Positions 37,065 through 50,150 of a DNA stretch of 64,000 nucleotides are shown piece after piece. The number at the start of each line of letters is the position of its first letter. Positions within the stretch are counted from its first letter, which is position 1. Position numbers and translations under genes: made by a program. The notes under the pieces are model-generated. The model did not search any database, was not told the DNA's origin, and was given only the letters and a program-made list of their open reading frames with translations. This DNA comes from Xestospongia muta. Lineage: Eukaryota > Porifera > Demospongiae > Haplosclerida > Petrosiidae. Where the stretch lies: assembly GCA_963693285.1 (NCBI GenBank), contig OY848922.1:3956923-4020922 (forward strand). Direction: 5' to 3'.

Positions 37065-39325
37065 TATTCAAGTTATTTAGAACACTCCACACTCCTTAGA
37101 CAAATCTAACATAAAGGATTAACTGTTGACTCAATTTACTAAGCTATATACTGCTCTATTGCACTCTTAATGATGTCACCTAATAAATACAGTAAACACA
37201 ATAATATATTACAATAAAAGGATGTACATGCAGATGTGTACAATATATACTATAGTATGTTCAAGTTGAGAAGAGCCACACAGACATGTAAATAACTTTG
37301 CCGTTTTACCTGCTATCTACATGGGAATTGCACCAATTGATTCTGCATGCAAATCCACATTTTATATATAAAATTTGGCTCTCTGGTGCTATGAGAAAGT
37401 GACTTTAAAACTCCATACATTTTCAATGGCATATATACCTTCGTCATACTTTAAATACAACATCTTCGAGGATTTTAATAAATAACAATTCTCGCCTTGA
37501 AAATCAGCTGTCTTTCACATGGCAATTCAAAATTACAGTTCTAATTATATGATCAGATGTTCTATTACAACAATTATTATTATTAAAATAATAATCAGGT
37601 ACTGTCTTTTGCGGTTTTAGCAGATATAAAGCCACTGTGGTTCAAAAAACACTTTTAACAAAGGTTTCATCAAGTTAAAAAACTGGCCTATTCTCTTGAT
37701 GGTTCTTTATTATTTGATGAAGGTAAGTATGCCTCTGTTCAATAATGTGAGGTTGTTCATAGTAGTGTTATCTGTCATCCACTCTCTTATGCCTATACCT
37801 GTACTACTATAGTCATAGACATTTGCAACAACCTCTTTTGTTTGTGACCTCAGTCTCTTTTGCTTTGGTATCTTCATAAACATGAGGGAAAACATGTTGT
37901 GTTCACATGACATGCAGATGAACAAATAATGAAAATTTACTTCAGCGGTAATTGCATATAATAGGTGAGGAAATACCTCACTTTACATTCCATGCATAAC
38001 ACACTTTTTTTAATAAGGGGCTCTTCTCAACGTAGACATATTATAAGTATTAAATAATGAGTAATATCTTGATACTTGAATTGATACTGATGACAATTTT
38101 AATTAGCATCACGATAGATGACTTAATAAACATGTATAAATAGAAAGCAATTTTAACAAAGACAATTATGTTTTGCTATTGTCATGAACAGGACTTGATC
38201 TTTATTAATATTTCGATGGCATTTCTCATAATATAGTATCTATACTGTGTATCATATCAGTGAGGTATGTAAATTATACGTAGGTACATTTTCAATATGT
38301 ATATTTAAGATATTTCCTTACTCACTGTAGTCATTGATAAACAGTCACTTTAGTTATAGTTAATATAACGACCAAAACATTCAAAGATACAATATTTAAG
38401 TCATACTAGAGGTTTTAGATAAAATGTTAAATTTAAACAATATACTGTACTGATTTCAGTCACCTCTTAATCGTCTGTCATAAGTCTATACAAGTTATTA
38501 GTAATACTTACCTATTTGCTCTGTTCTAACAAGAAAAAAGAGAATCTTTAAAGCTTAGGAGCTGAGCAACTCTCAGAAAGATTTAATTAACAGCCTAGTT
38601 AAATGTTTTAAATTATTATGACGTCATTAATTATATTAATTAAGTGTAAAAAACTGTAATAACGTTTTTTGAGACTCATATCTAAGAAAATTAAATAACA
38701 ACAAATATTACGTTGTTTAGAAATTTAGTTAAAAGTTTATAGTTTCTGGTTACTTCTCCACAGTCTTTTATCTCACCTACATGTAAAATAGTGAAATGAT
38801 AGACTTAATATAATAACTTCTTACATATCTTGGTATATTAATACTATCATTGATGACATGTTTAAATGTTATTATACATGATGTATGTCACCATGTTATG
38901 GATGTAAATACTCAGATAACATCATCTACTGTGTTATTAAAAATGAATATATAGTACAATAATTGTTAAATAAATGAATTCAGTATTCATATTGACAGAA
39001 TTAATAATATAAATAGAAAATTGATTGATGGATAGATTAATGGACATTTATAAAATAGATGAATGGTTAAAGTAAACTAAAAGTTGACTTAAATGAAAGC
39101 ATTAAGAAGTGAGTATTTAATTATAATTTTATTAAATAATGTTACTTTAAGCATTACTTACTGTAATATATACTTGTATACAATGATGATAATAAGCGAC
39201 ATACTAGTGATAATATTTAACAATCATATATCATACCTAATATTCCAACTAACACTTTATGTACTTACTGTATAGAATAATTATTTACAATATATTGAGT
39301 ACAGTTGATATAGTGACCTCATTAA
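37065..39325. other. Upstream region of the ankyrin-GTPase gene; one transposase-like scrap
   Basis: Should contain the promoter of the minus-strand gene; no clear TATA or initiator could be assigned. A minus-strand frame at about 37770-37870 reads KIPKQKRLRSQTKEVVANVY, resembling the N-terminal start of some invertebrate DDE-type transposon ORFs; a weak, isolated match. The frame at 39093-39275 looks random. Confidence 0.35.
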
Positions 39326-42055
39326 AAACCCACAACACATTCTAACAATTGTTTGTGCTTGTGTATTATATTATAACAGTTATGATATACTTGTACTCCC
39401 ACTACTTCCAGTATTGTGTAATGGTCTCATAACAAATATCACACTATTACAATATCAACTGACATGAGGTTAGGGTTTCAATAGAATGCCTAACTGATAG
39501 GCATCATTGAAAAAAGGGTTTCAGAATTAGATCACACATGAAGTATTTACAAGTAAATTTGCATTGATATAAATTGTTTTCAAGACCTCCTTTAAATTAA
39601 AACAATTACTAAGTATCTTCCAATGTCAAAATTACAATAGCACTCATTACAACATAATTGTTGAATAATAGGCTATTATGAGTATATTACATATACTTAC
39701 TGCTTGTGAATTAGCAATAACTAGTTAGAATAAAGAACACTCTATTTGCCAGTATAAGGACATCAGTAACATATTCAATTCTGATCTTTAAGTAGTTTAT
39801 TAAGATGTGTTCAATACATGCATTGTGTATACATAAATGGAGGTTCCACTGTCATATCATGTGATTCATGTATTAAGAATTTAGCATAGCCATAATATAC
39901 AGTAGTAGCATGAAACTAAGAGATATAGTTAGCAGTAGTTAAACAAACATGACTGTATGTACATCTATTACATTATTCATAAACATCCATATACATCCAT
40001 TATCTAGTGACGGTCTAAATGATCTCACTATTAGAAGAGCTTAAATTAAAATAATAAATATTAATATTATAATGTTCACAAGAATAACATATACTAATAT
40101 CTGGACAATGAGTTAATTGTTACAGTAACTCAACATGTACATGTACTGTATTTGATTACTAGAACAGCTATAAAAAAATCTTAAATAAATTTATACTCAT
40201 GTTTAATCCATATTACCAGAATTATATGGTCAACCAACCACTTCCTTTCTAACTATAATTATGTTAGTTTACATTGTAGTATATAGTTTGAAACCAATCA
40301 ACAGACTAGTAGTAGTAGGAATAATAATTATAAAGCACTACTACAACATAAAAATGATTGAGGCTTTCTAAAGAGTAGTCTGTGTTAAGGCTAACATGAT
40401 ATAGTGATATCACTAGAATGCTATAGTACATTCTAACCATTTCTGTTTATACGCATGTCTCATATTATAACAGTTATGATATACATGTACTCCCACTACT
40501 ACTAACATTCTCTAACTGTCTCGTGACAAATATTTTACTATTACTATATCAACTGATATGTGGTTGGGATAATGACTAGCATTCGGTAGAATATCTAAAT
40601 GGTAGACATCATACTAAAGTCATACATGAAATATTCACAAGTAAAACTGTATTGACATAAATTGCATGTAGACCATTGTTAAAATTAAGAGTTACTGAAT
40701 CTCTTCTATTAACAAACTTATAATGGTACTTCATCAAACCATAAACTGTAGGTAATAGAATATTACCTTGACATTGCAAATAGCACTGCTTGTATTGAAA
40801 CTGTATTCACAAACACACACTTTTCAAGATGTCTTGATTGATGAGGTTTAGTAAAATATTACAACCATCGAGAAGGTATTCCTTTCAGATCTTAAAGTAG
40901 ATTTTAATAATGAGTTCATTACATAGACCAACCATGAATGGAGGTTCTACTGTCATATCAAATGATTGATGCAATATGAATTAAGCATCGTTATTCATAT
41001 ATGTACTTAATAGAAGTATCATGAGACTAAGAGATGCAGATAGCGGTGTAGAAGAATTGTAACTGTGAATAAACACACTTTGTTTATATACATGTCTCAT
41101 ATTATACCAGTTATGATATATATGTACTCCCACTACTACTAACATTCTTTATCACTCTCATGACAAATATCTTACTGTTACTATATCAACTGACATGTGG
41201 TTGGGATAATGACTAACATTCGGTAGAATATCTAAATGGTAGACACAATAGGAAAGACATACACAAAATATTCACAAGTACAACTGTATTGACATAAATT
41301 ACATGAAGACTATCATTAAAGTAAGAGTTACGGAATCTCTTCCATTAACAAAATTGTAATGACACTTCATCAAACCCTAAACTGTAAGTAACAGAATATT
41401 ACCATGACATTACAAATAGCACTGCCTGTGTCAAAACTGTATTAGCAAACACACACTGTTTCAAGGTGTCTTAAATGATATGGTTTAAGTAAAATATTAT
41501 AACAATCGAGAAAGTGATCCTTTGAGATCTCAAAGTAGTTTTTAAAGATGAGTTCATTACATAGACCATCCACGAATGGAGGTTTACTATCATATCAAAT
41601 GATTGATGCAATATGAATTATGCATTCTTATTCATATATGTACTTAGTAGTAGTATCAAGAGAGTAAGAGATGCAGTTAGCGATGTTAGAAGAATCATAA
41701 CTGTGTATGTACATCTACTCCATTATTGATAATGTATGTACATCATTATCTAATGATAGTATAAATGCTCTCACTATTAACGAGCTTAAATTACATTAAT
41801 AAAAGCATTATTTTATATGTTCACCACAATAAAATTGTGTTAAAATTTATTAGCTAGCACACTATCTGAATGTGTAATGTCAATGTACTTGAACAAATTC
41901 ATGCTTATGTTTTATTCATATTATTATCACAATTATATTGTCAACCGCATCCTTCCTAACCATGTACCAGTTTATATAGTAGTAGTGTGATATTAATCAT
42001 AGACTACTAGACAATATTAGTAGTAGTGAGAGTAATTGTAATATTAACAATATAA
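39326..42055. repeat. Diverged tandem repeat of about 1 kb, three copies
   Basis: Copies start near 39326, 40420 and 41078. All share ttataacagttatgatatac...tgtactcccactact (39375, 40469, 41106), then atatcaactgacatg.ggttgg, a tctcttc..ttaacaaa stretch and a gttccactgtcatatcaaatgatt block. The middle copy lacks the last ~440 bp. The tails of copies 1 and 3 (attatattgtcaacc.catcctt.ctaacca) also occur near 55150 and 63910, so the unit is also dispersed. No coding frame. Confidence 0.75.
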
Positions 42056-43129
42056 TACGACAGATCGTCCAGCTTTTGAGGTCAGGCTATTGTCAGAATA
42101 AATTTACTTAATAAATTTTTAGCTACTTTAGTTTAGTTACACACCCACGTTACACATATTGTAAGTGTATTGCTATATCTGCTAAACCAAAAAAAATTAA
42201 ATATAGATTATTAACATGCGTTCTTCTATTCTTGCTAAGGTTCCAATGTAATTATTCTAAATATATTCAAATTAAGCCAATTTCACTGACTGATCAAATT
42301 GTATGACAATTGATCAGTTTAATACTATTTACTCTGTGTATAGTCGTATATACATGTTCTATCACTTAGTGTACTGATATCTATATGTATTACCTGCAGA
42401 ATTGCTTAATACAAGAAGAGTCTTAGTAGTCAATGACAAGTATATAAGTAAAAATAGTTTGTCCATATATCAAACCTTAATAATTTAAAGTTACACTGAT
42501 AGCAAGACTTGATATGTGAGATGTTTGATCTCTTTTTCTATTAATAATATCCTTGTAATGACCTTACGACTGAGTTAACTGTATGTGGGTATTCTTTTAT
42601 GTAGATAAAACTTGAATACATTGTCTTAGCAATTTATAATTATATTAGAGTTTATCCGGTGATTGAAATCAATACCGTATATGATTGTAGGTATTGCATA
42701 TGCTCTACCACTTTTATAGTGAACTATAACTCCTCTTCAAGTAGCTAGTTGCTAGTTAATGTTGTACAAGTACAATGGTAAAATTTGATTAATTGGACCA
42801 CTTTTGCATAAGGTTTGTCACTTCTATTCTATGTTTGTTTGTTTGTATCTTTGAAGTGATTAATTTCACTTTTATCACTACTTTATATCTAGCGTTTCCT
42901 TTCTTAAAATGTCAAACAGTAATTTTTTAACAATTAATAAGCCATGATGTCATCCTTCATTTAACAATAGATTTAACAAAATTTTTAAGTATACCAATGT
43001 TGCAATGTTACATTCAATCTTTGTCAATAAGGTCATCCGATATGTCAGGTAATATGCACATTTTATTGTATTTATTTGACAGAAGTCTCAATAAAATCAT
43101 AGCTATAGTATTCTGACATGGTGTTTCTG
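42056..43129. other. AT-rich intergenic, nothing recognised
   Basis: No ORF, repeat or splice structure that I can support. Confidence 0.5.
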
Positions 43130-43450
43130 AGGAACTCTAGCATTAAAATTCCTTAGGTTTAGGTTCTACATTATTTCATGGATAATCCTCAAAAAATATT
43201 CTATCTGTTTTCATTTATATTCAGTGTGTGATATTAAATGAATAAGATACAGTTTATTTTCTATAATTACAAAGATGTATCATCAAAATATATATATTGA
43301 ATAATAAATTAGTTCATGAAGATGAACATGCAGGGAACTGCTGTATGCATTAGTTATAGATACAAAAAGTAATCAACTTTATATTCTTTATCATGTTAAA
43401 CAAGTAGACCTCTATCAGTAATATCTACAATGAAAGTAAAAATAAAATAA
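43130..43450 (-). pseudogene. Decayed copy of the death-domain exon region
   Basis: Aligns in order, minus strand, with 2950-3235 of the tandem unit. It has ggataatcctcaaa.a.tattctatctg.tttcatttatattca (part of the death-domain exon). After it come ttctataa.cacaaag (the splice acceptor), gacatgcagggaactgc.gtatgcatt (intron), then tgtt.a.caagtagacc.ctatcagtaa.atctacaat (the 63-bp exon). Stops and indels break it. The GTPase and ankyrin parts are not found nearby. Confidence 0.75.
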
Positions 43451-45172
43451 CTGGAGTTATAGTTGTATAATGTAAAATGTATACATTAGTCTATGTGTAT
43501 TATAGTTTACTGTTAAGATACTACTCATACATCAATAAACTAGTTTTCTTCTAGCCAATGAATGGTCTTAATTCACATGATATTAGTCTATTTAACATCA
43601 GAAATTGATAATTGAGCAATACATTATTGTGCTGTATATATTGTATTGCAATTATTATATAGATTACTGCTGGTGTTAAAATAATTATATAATGTAATGA
43701 TCTCTAGAGAAACCTTAACTTTTACATTGTCATATAAATTTCAACAGTATATTCACATTAAATTATTAGATAACCATCACATAGATCTACAATCAAAATA
43801 TAGGAATACTTAACATATAACACCTGTGTACTTGTACATCATTGATTGTAAGAAGTAAGGTCAGGATATTATCACCTTATTTTGACTTCATTCTACAAGC
43901 ATTAAAATTTGAAATACCTATTTTTGTTATCTCATAGTCTATTAACAAAGATATTTTACTAGCTAGATTACAATGGCAAATGATGACTGTCCTAATCTTC
44001 CATCCAGCCAAAGTCCTGTCATTTTTCTAACAGGCAGATTATTTTTAAAAAAAAAGCAAAATGTCTTCTATCCATTCCTAAAGGAAAGTCTAGCATGTAA
44101 AAATATTGTTCTACCTTACATGAAGAACTTATGTACAGTTCTAATGACTATATTCTGCCTCCAACTGTATATAATATTGTTGAACATGTAAGTATATTGT
44201 AAGATGACCACAGTGTTATCCTTTCTGATAAAACAGACAAAGCAGTTGGGATATAGAAAATATCATTGTTTGAAGTGACATCAGAATGAAAAAATCCAAT
44301 TAGGAATGTAAGTCATATGTAAAAACTAGTCAGTATAAAGTGGACAATGAAAATGTATCACTAGTCACCCCCTATTTAGCTACATCCGGGTTAAAAATGT
44401 TATCAGTGAAGTTTTATTATTGTAATTACTCAATTTACAAGATATAATTTGAAAAAACATAAAGTAATCTATGATTAAAAAATCTACATTTCAAGCAACA
44501 ATTACGATACTGGAAACATTGAATTTACACAAGGAAACAAAATGTGTATTTATTATCATGTTTCATACTGGTTTCCATATACAATGGCTAAATATTGTTT
44601 TTCATAGTGATGTTAACTATAACAAGTATCCCAAAAATGATCCTGATGAGTCTAAGGCCTCTACCTTAAAACCTCTAATATCTGACATGAAAAAGAAAAC
44701 AAACTGTAACTAAAATAGTATAATAATTATATAAATGGGTGTATATAAGCTAAATCTCTATAAATGTATTTTTATCTGATTAGCTCATTGTAATAATATT
44801 TATGGCATGTATTTATAGCTATACATTCTAAATATGGGAAAGTTAGTTTTACACTACACACAATAGTATCGGTTTCCTCATATTGTACTACAATAAACAG
44901 TAAACAAGATAAAATTATGTACATATACATGTGTAGCGCATGTACCTATATGAATTTTAGTACAACAATGTTTTGTTGTATCAAATGCACCAACAGTACT
45001 ATATATGTACATGAACATTCTCTTCTATGCCATAATTTATTTGTAAGTCATAAAATAATCATCTAGTTTTACATTAGCTTGGTATAGCCAACATTATACT
45101 TTCCAATCTCATATTTTGTGACATAAACCTGTTCTAGAGCATTAAATCAACTTCTTTTTAGTACCCAGTTAT
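43451..45172. other. Intergenic, two small unassigned frames
   Basis: Plus-strand frames 43973-44191 (ATG, 72 aa) and 44471-44713 (80 aa) have no recognisable family or splice context. The rest is AT-rich. Confidence 0.4.
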
Positions 45173-45422
45173 TAACCTCGCTGTGCGTGGGCGCATAGCG
45201 AGGGTACTGTAGTCTGTTTGTGTGTGCGTGTGTGTGTGTCTGTTACCGGGGTTTTTTTTTTGAACTGCTATAACTTGGCAACTGAAGCATTAGCAGCTAC
45301 CAACATTTAGCAACGAATAGAAAAACATGTGGACTTTACAACAGTAGTATCAAGAATATCGTCAAGAAAAACAAAAGCTTAAAACTCGCAAAAGAGTTTT
45401 CAGGCTGCAGAGATCAAGTCAA
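45173..45422 (+). repeat. Dispersed hairpin repeat, short copy
   Basis: Best hairpin of the family: CCTCGCT pairs AGCGAGG and TGCG pairs CGCA around tggg. Matches the others until gctgcagagatcaag, then stops. Confidence 0.8.
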
Positions 45423-47835
45423 GATAATATCACAATCATACAAGGTATGACAAGCTTGAGACAACCTAGGTTCAGATTTGTGATTAAGTAGTCACTCACA
45501 GTCTACCTTGTCATAAAGTTGTAGTGAATGTTTACTTTGTTGTGAACAATCTTGTACAGTGATTGTTAATAGTGCTAGCTAGGTGCCTATATATAGCATA
45601 TCAAATTATAATTCTAAATCTTCTAATTGACTTAGCTTCGTTTATTGTGAAGATTATTAAACAATTATCACAAGTGAATACACAATATATATCATGTAGT
45701 ATATATCTATTCTGTTAATTTTTCAGACATTGTTTATCTGTATATCATAAACAATATGATGAAAGTGTCTTGATCCACATGGTGGGCTCTTACTTTATTT
45801 ATGAAATTGCATACTCAAAGCCTCTTCAGTCACTTCTATTGATGATCCAGTACTATGTGTTTGGACTAGAACACTCACAAAATGATATACCTGTAGTTAT
45901 AGAGATATGATGAATCTAAACAAGATGGACAGAAGTTTGTAATTCTAAAGTAACTCAGAGTTATTATGTATGTACAGTTACTTATATATGTATATGTATT
46001 ATGACATCACTAAATATTTTTGTTTACTTCTCTAAAGTTCTTAACTTAGTTTATGTGTACGTAGCTTTTCTTAAATTTAAAAAAAATGATAATTTGTACT
46101 TACAAGAACTGCAATACACAGTTATAAGGTGTAAATATCAGTCTTACAATTACATCCTAAGGATAGAGTTTTTAAATTGTATTGTATGCAAGTATTTTAC
46201 TATAACCTTATACCAACTTTCAACAGTGTATAAAGGTAATTATATCCAGTATCACTGTAATAATTTGTTAGAAGGTATCCTGCAACTCACTATTAAAGTA
46301 ATCATCAGCTGATCTAATGAATTACACAGTCAGTATTGATGATGGTGTTGAACAAGTACATCACAGACTTATAACTGACTTTAGTAAGTCTATGTCAAAA
46401 CCAATGTGATATACAAGATCACCACATTACATCATCAAGTTTGAAAATAATTCAGTTCACAGGTAGCTTATTCCTCTACCTTGATATGGAAAGAGGTCTC
46501 TTCAGTGTAAGAAGTATTGAAATGAATTGTTGTAGCAAAGATTGGCAAGTCATCTAATCCTAGAGATATTATATGGTTATTATTGTTATTAATAAAATTA
46601 TAAATATTAAGTATGTTAAAGGTAAATCTACATAATAATGTTGCACATGTTATTAGCTTATCCTTTAACTTTGCTTAAAAATTCTTTTCATATAAAGTAC
46701 ACTGGTCTCACTAGCCATATCCATTCACTCTTATGAAGTGGAAAGGTTTGTTAGACTGTAATTATGCATTTTTTCAGAAAACTACTGAAAGTTGGTAGAC
46801 AATAAGGAGCATTGTATAAGTCATTGACAAATTAAAATACAAGAAGTCAAAGGCTAACCATACTTTAAAATTCAGATGCTTAAACACTGAGAGGTTATAA
46901 TTAGTCCAGTACCACCTCCTGAATAATTCCCATACTTATTATATTCTATAATTTGGATAGTAATTGAAAATACAAGACTATTAGCATGTCATTACCAATC
47001 ACTTGAATTAATAAGAAAATACCTTCATTGAAAATTTTTTTGTCTTTCTTGTCATCAAAAGTGAAAAGAAGCTGTTTCAGTTTAGGCCTATACCTAAGTT
47101 CCAATCAAGAATACACAACAGTTCTTTTTTCTAGGTCAGCCAAGTTTCTAATTAGCAAATGGATAGTAGTCTCTTCATCTAACCTGATAATAGTTTAGAT
47201 TTTCATCCTAAACAAGAATAAAGAGCCAATTAACATAAGTAAATAATGACAGTGTTAAAAGTCTTATTAATAACTCACTACTTTCCAAATATTCAATGAT
47301 GTGTATTGCTTAAGGATTTCCATAAGTGGAGGTTAAATATCTCTTATCCATTTCTATCTACTAGAAAATGTTCTGCTATCAAAGACTGTATTGTAGCAAG
47401 ACAACAGTCTCTTCTTTCTTTTATAACACTCCTGTTGTAACATAACCACATTTGTTGTTAACACAATTATCATTATCTTAATCATCAATGTGGTATTTGT
47501 GTCATTCCAACATGTTGTGAGGTCTTCCATCATTTTGGAGATGGTTCAATAGTAACAGTAAATGTTTTAGAAGCAGGTAGAAGATGAAGAAACTATCGGT
47601 CACATAAATTACCTTTCCAATTACCCTGAGAAATGAACAACTTCTTCATAGCAAATACAAAATGAAAATTTGTCACACTTACATAATAATTAGAATTAAT
47701 TTTAACTCTATTTTCTGCATAGGTTTCAATCTCTTTAGAAAAACACACTGTTCTCCTGATCACTTGAAGGGTTTCTTGTATGTACCATTATTAATGTAGA
47801 GAGATCTTGAATAATCCTTGTTTTAATAATCTCAC
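45423..47835. other. AT-rich intergenic, decayed minus-strand material at most
   Basis: The 103-codon plus frame at 46001-46312 is AT-driven and has no motif. The minus strand between 46440 and 47820 has exon-like pieces, for example LSTLIMVHTRNPSSDQ near 47770, but with stops. Confidence 0.4.
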
Positions 47836-47857
47836 CTGTGGCTAAGACTTCATCTGT
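47836..47857 (-). CDS. Candidate small exon downstream of 48080-48171
   Basis: 22 nt between ctttccag and gtgag, phase 0 in and phase 1 out, reading TDEVLAT(G). It resembles the EEVTTG end of exons in the 49.9, 54.4 and 62.9 kb repeats, suggesting the same gene family. Confidence 0.4.
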
Positions 47858-48079
47858 CTGGAAAGAGAAAGCAGAGGGTATCACAAATGTGTGATGTTAA
47901 TTTGACATGTAGTACTAAAAGTCAAGGAACAAGGATTGTCAAATATAGATATTTGCTGTACAAACTTCAGTATAGTTAACTGGTTATCCAGGTAATTGAT
48001 GTCAAGACTTTGTTTTCCTAATAATAATAATATAATGATAATTATCATAACAAAAACAAAAACAGATCAATTTATTTAC

Positions 48080-48171
48080 CTTCTCAGCAGATGTTGCAAT
48101 GTCTATAATCTTTTCTGGCTTGACTCTTTCTCCTAGTATTTTCTCAGCAACTTCTTTGAGCTGTCCATCAC
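48080..48171 (-). CDS. Candidate exon of an unassigned gene
   Basis: 92 nt between ttcaatag and gtaaat, coding GDGQLKEVAEKILGERVKPE then KIIDIATSAEK. Open, amphipathic and bounded by good splice sites; it joins in frame with 47836-47857. Family not recognised. It may be a live paralog of the decayed repeats around 49-63 kb. Confidence 0.45.
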
Positions 48172-48977
48172 CTATTGAAAGAAACGTTAAGAAATTGATC
48201 AAAAGATTTGGAAGTTGTCCAAAACTGTATGGAGGATTCCTTAGGATGATAGAAATGCAAGTAGTCTATCAGCTAATAAATATTCCAAGACAACAATATT
48301 CACCATTTAACAAAGATTATGCAGTTGTTGTGATAACGCAGGTTCAAAGATTCATATTGCGCATGCTCGTATTTTTTGAGGGCATTATTTAGATTTTAGA
48401 AACTACCGGTATGCTGAATCTCTATTGCTCTTATCTTTCTTGTACAAGTAGCCCATGGATCATGCAAACTTTAAAGTCTATCCGCTCTGGTCATTCCTAC
48501 TACAAGTATCATATAATTTTTTAGACATATCTGAGAGCTCCATGGACACACACTCGGCTTCTGTATCACCTGTTGTTTATATGCTTCTCAAAAATAAATT
48601 TAAAACGCTCACAATTTTCAGAAACGATGTGTATGATATCCACACGGAATCTGAATCTGTTCTGTTGCAAGATCTGTAATAAAGATCAAAAGTAATTAAG
48701 GTACCATACTCCTAATTATCCTAAGTACTCATACTGTACTTTAGTACAGTGTTCTACCTTACAACATATGTATACTTTGAATGTATGTAATACTTTGTAT
48801 CTCTGTTATAACAGAGTGGGAGCTTACCAGAAACTAATTTTTAGTTGAATATTCATACTTCTCACAATTGTCGTACTGTTTGTCTGACACTGTCAACATA
48901 ATATGAGATTGGCTTATTAATGAATACATGAGGTAAGTATTGATTCCAAACACTGTAAAATATGTTCTTAGAATACT

Positions 48978-49411
48978 GTATTTGCTAGTTGTTAGGTGCA
49001 TATGGTTATTAAGTGCATACTGTTTGTTAAGTGCACACATTTATCTTGGTCAGAACTATTTTTTATTAAGCGCTTAATGAATATTAATAAGCAATATGCA
49101 TGACCGACAATGAATCCATCCTTTATCACAGATACAGCAAAATGGTTGTGTTCATTTGCTTCATCTTTCACTGATAGAAGAACTCCAACTGAAGGCATTC
49201 ATACTTTTTTGTAAATGTGATGACCTCGAATTACGCTGTCAAATGAGAACTCAGTAGAAACACCAGCCATATCTTCCACGTGTTCAAATAAGAGCCACAC
49301 CCAGAAAAGTGACATCATCCGCAAAGGCTATTTGTTAAGTACATATCCTTGTTAAGTGCATATTTTCTTCCTATGAAGAAACAAGTGCATGACCTTAATA
49401 ACAGCAAATAC
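48978..49411. mobile_element. 434-bp TIR cassette carrying a HIRAN-like ORF
   Basis: Ends are inverted: left GTATTTGCTagttgttAGGTgcat, right (reverse complement) GTATTTGCTgttattaAGGTcatgca. Just inside, 17-18 bp direct repeats of gttaagtgca occur three times on the left (48991, 49008, 49026) and twice on the right (49334, 49351). The paralogous copy at 62366-62400 lacks the whole block, showing it as an insertion. Target duplication not clear. Confidence 0.6.
49040..49270 (-). pseudogene. HIRAN-like domain ORF with one stop
   Basis: Begins MAGVSTEFSFDSVIRGHHIY, then a TGA at the place of an expected Trp (KV*MP). It continues GVLLSVKDEANEHNHFAVSV and IKDGFIVGHAY. The N-x-x-x-FAV-V--DG-IVGH signature is that of HIRAN domains, which bind DNA ends in SWI/SNF and other repair proteins. 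It stands alone here, within a TIR cassette. Confidence 0.6.
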
Positions 49412-50150
49412 GATGAAATCTATAATTTGTTGTTAGATCATATAGTGTTCACAATATACAGCTTGCTTACATGTACTTGAGAGTAAAAGTTGAAATCCAT
49501 ACAATGTATAGAGATATTCTACCTACAAAATATATGAGTAATTCCTAAATCCCTCAGCATAATATTGAATACAAACAGACTTTGATACCTCTTCATGACT
49601 AAATGTATTAACTGGCTGTCATTCTATATCAATAATAATAACACAGCAATTGTCTCATGTTTGTTAATAAACCTTGTTTCTATTCCATCCTGTATGTAGT
49701 TGTCTCTGATAGTTTCCAGGAGATATATACCTTCTAACCCATGAACGAATTGAAACAATTTTTGACAAATCTAGTAAGGCAAACACTTTATTGATTCTGT
49801 TTTGGTTGTTTCACTGTACCATTACTTCATTATGATTAAAAGTACTTGCTACCTTATTTTGTTCCCTAGGAACATACCTCATACCTGTTGTCACTTCTTC
49901 AATGTTAATATTGGGAAATAGTTGTCACATTACTGTGAGGTCAAGTTCATCTTTGCATAATTCAGTCATATCATCTCTAACATTATCAAGGTATTTTTGA
50001 CTTTAGTTTATGTAGCACATTACTTTACACCCACAACCATTACTGTTAAAATTATTTGGATTTTACTTGTCTTTTTCTGATAAGGTCTTCGTGTCCACAC
50101 CTTTTTTTTATAAATTATTATAATTATATGATAATGGTAACTAATGTATA

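Larger units (their letters stand above)
48640..50150 (-). pseudogene. Decayed gene copy A of a three-copy family
   Basis: Shares ordered blocks with 53240-55020 and 61090-63720: ggtacc...cctaat, tctgttataacagagtgggagcttaccag, tcatgtttgttaa...cattcctt..., gttgtctctgatag, ttgattctgtttt, and an exon-like piece NVRDDMTELCKDEL (about 49960-50005) leading to INIEEVTTG (about 49885-49915). A 434-bp cassette (48978-49411) interrupts it. No intact frame. Confidence 0.6.

Noticed and set aside
46001..46312. 103-aa plus-strand ORF
   Set aside because: AT-driven Tyr/Leu/Ile-rich frame without motif, splice signals or relatives in the window.
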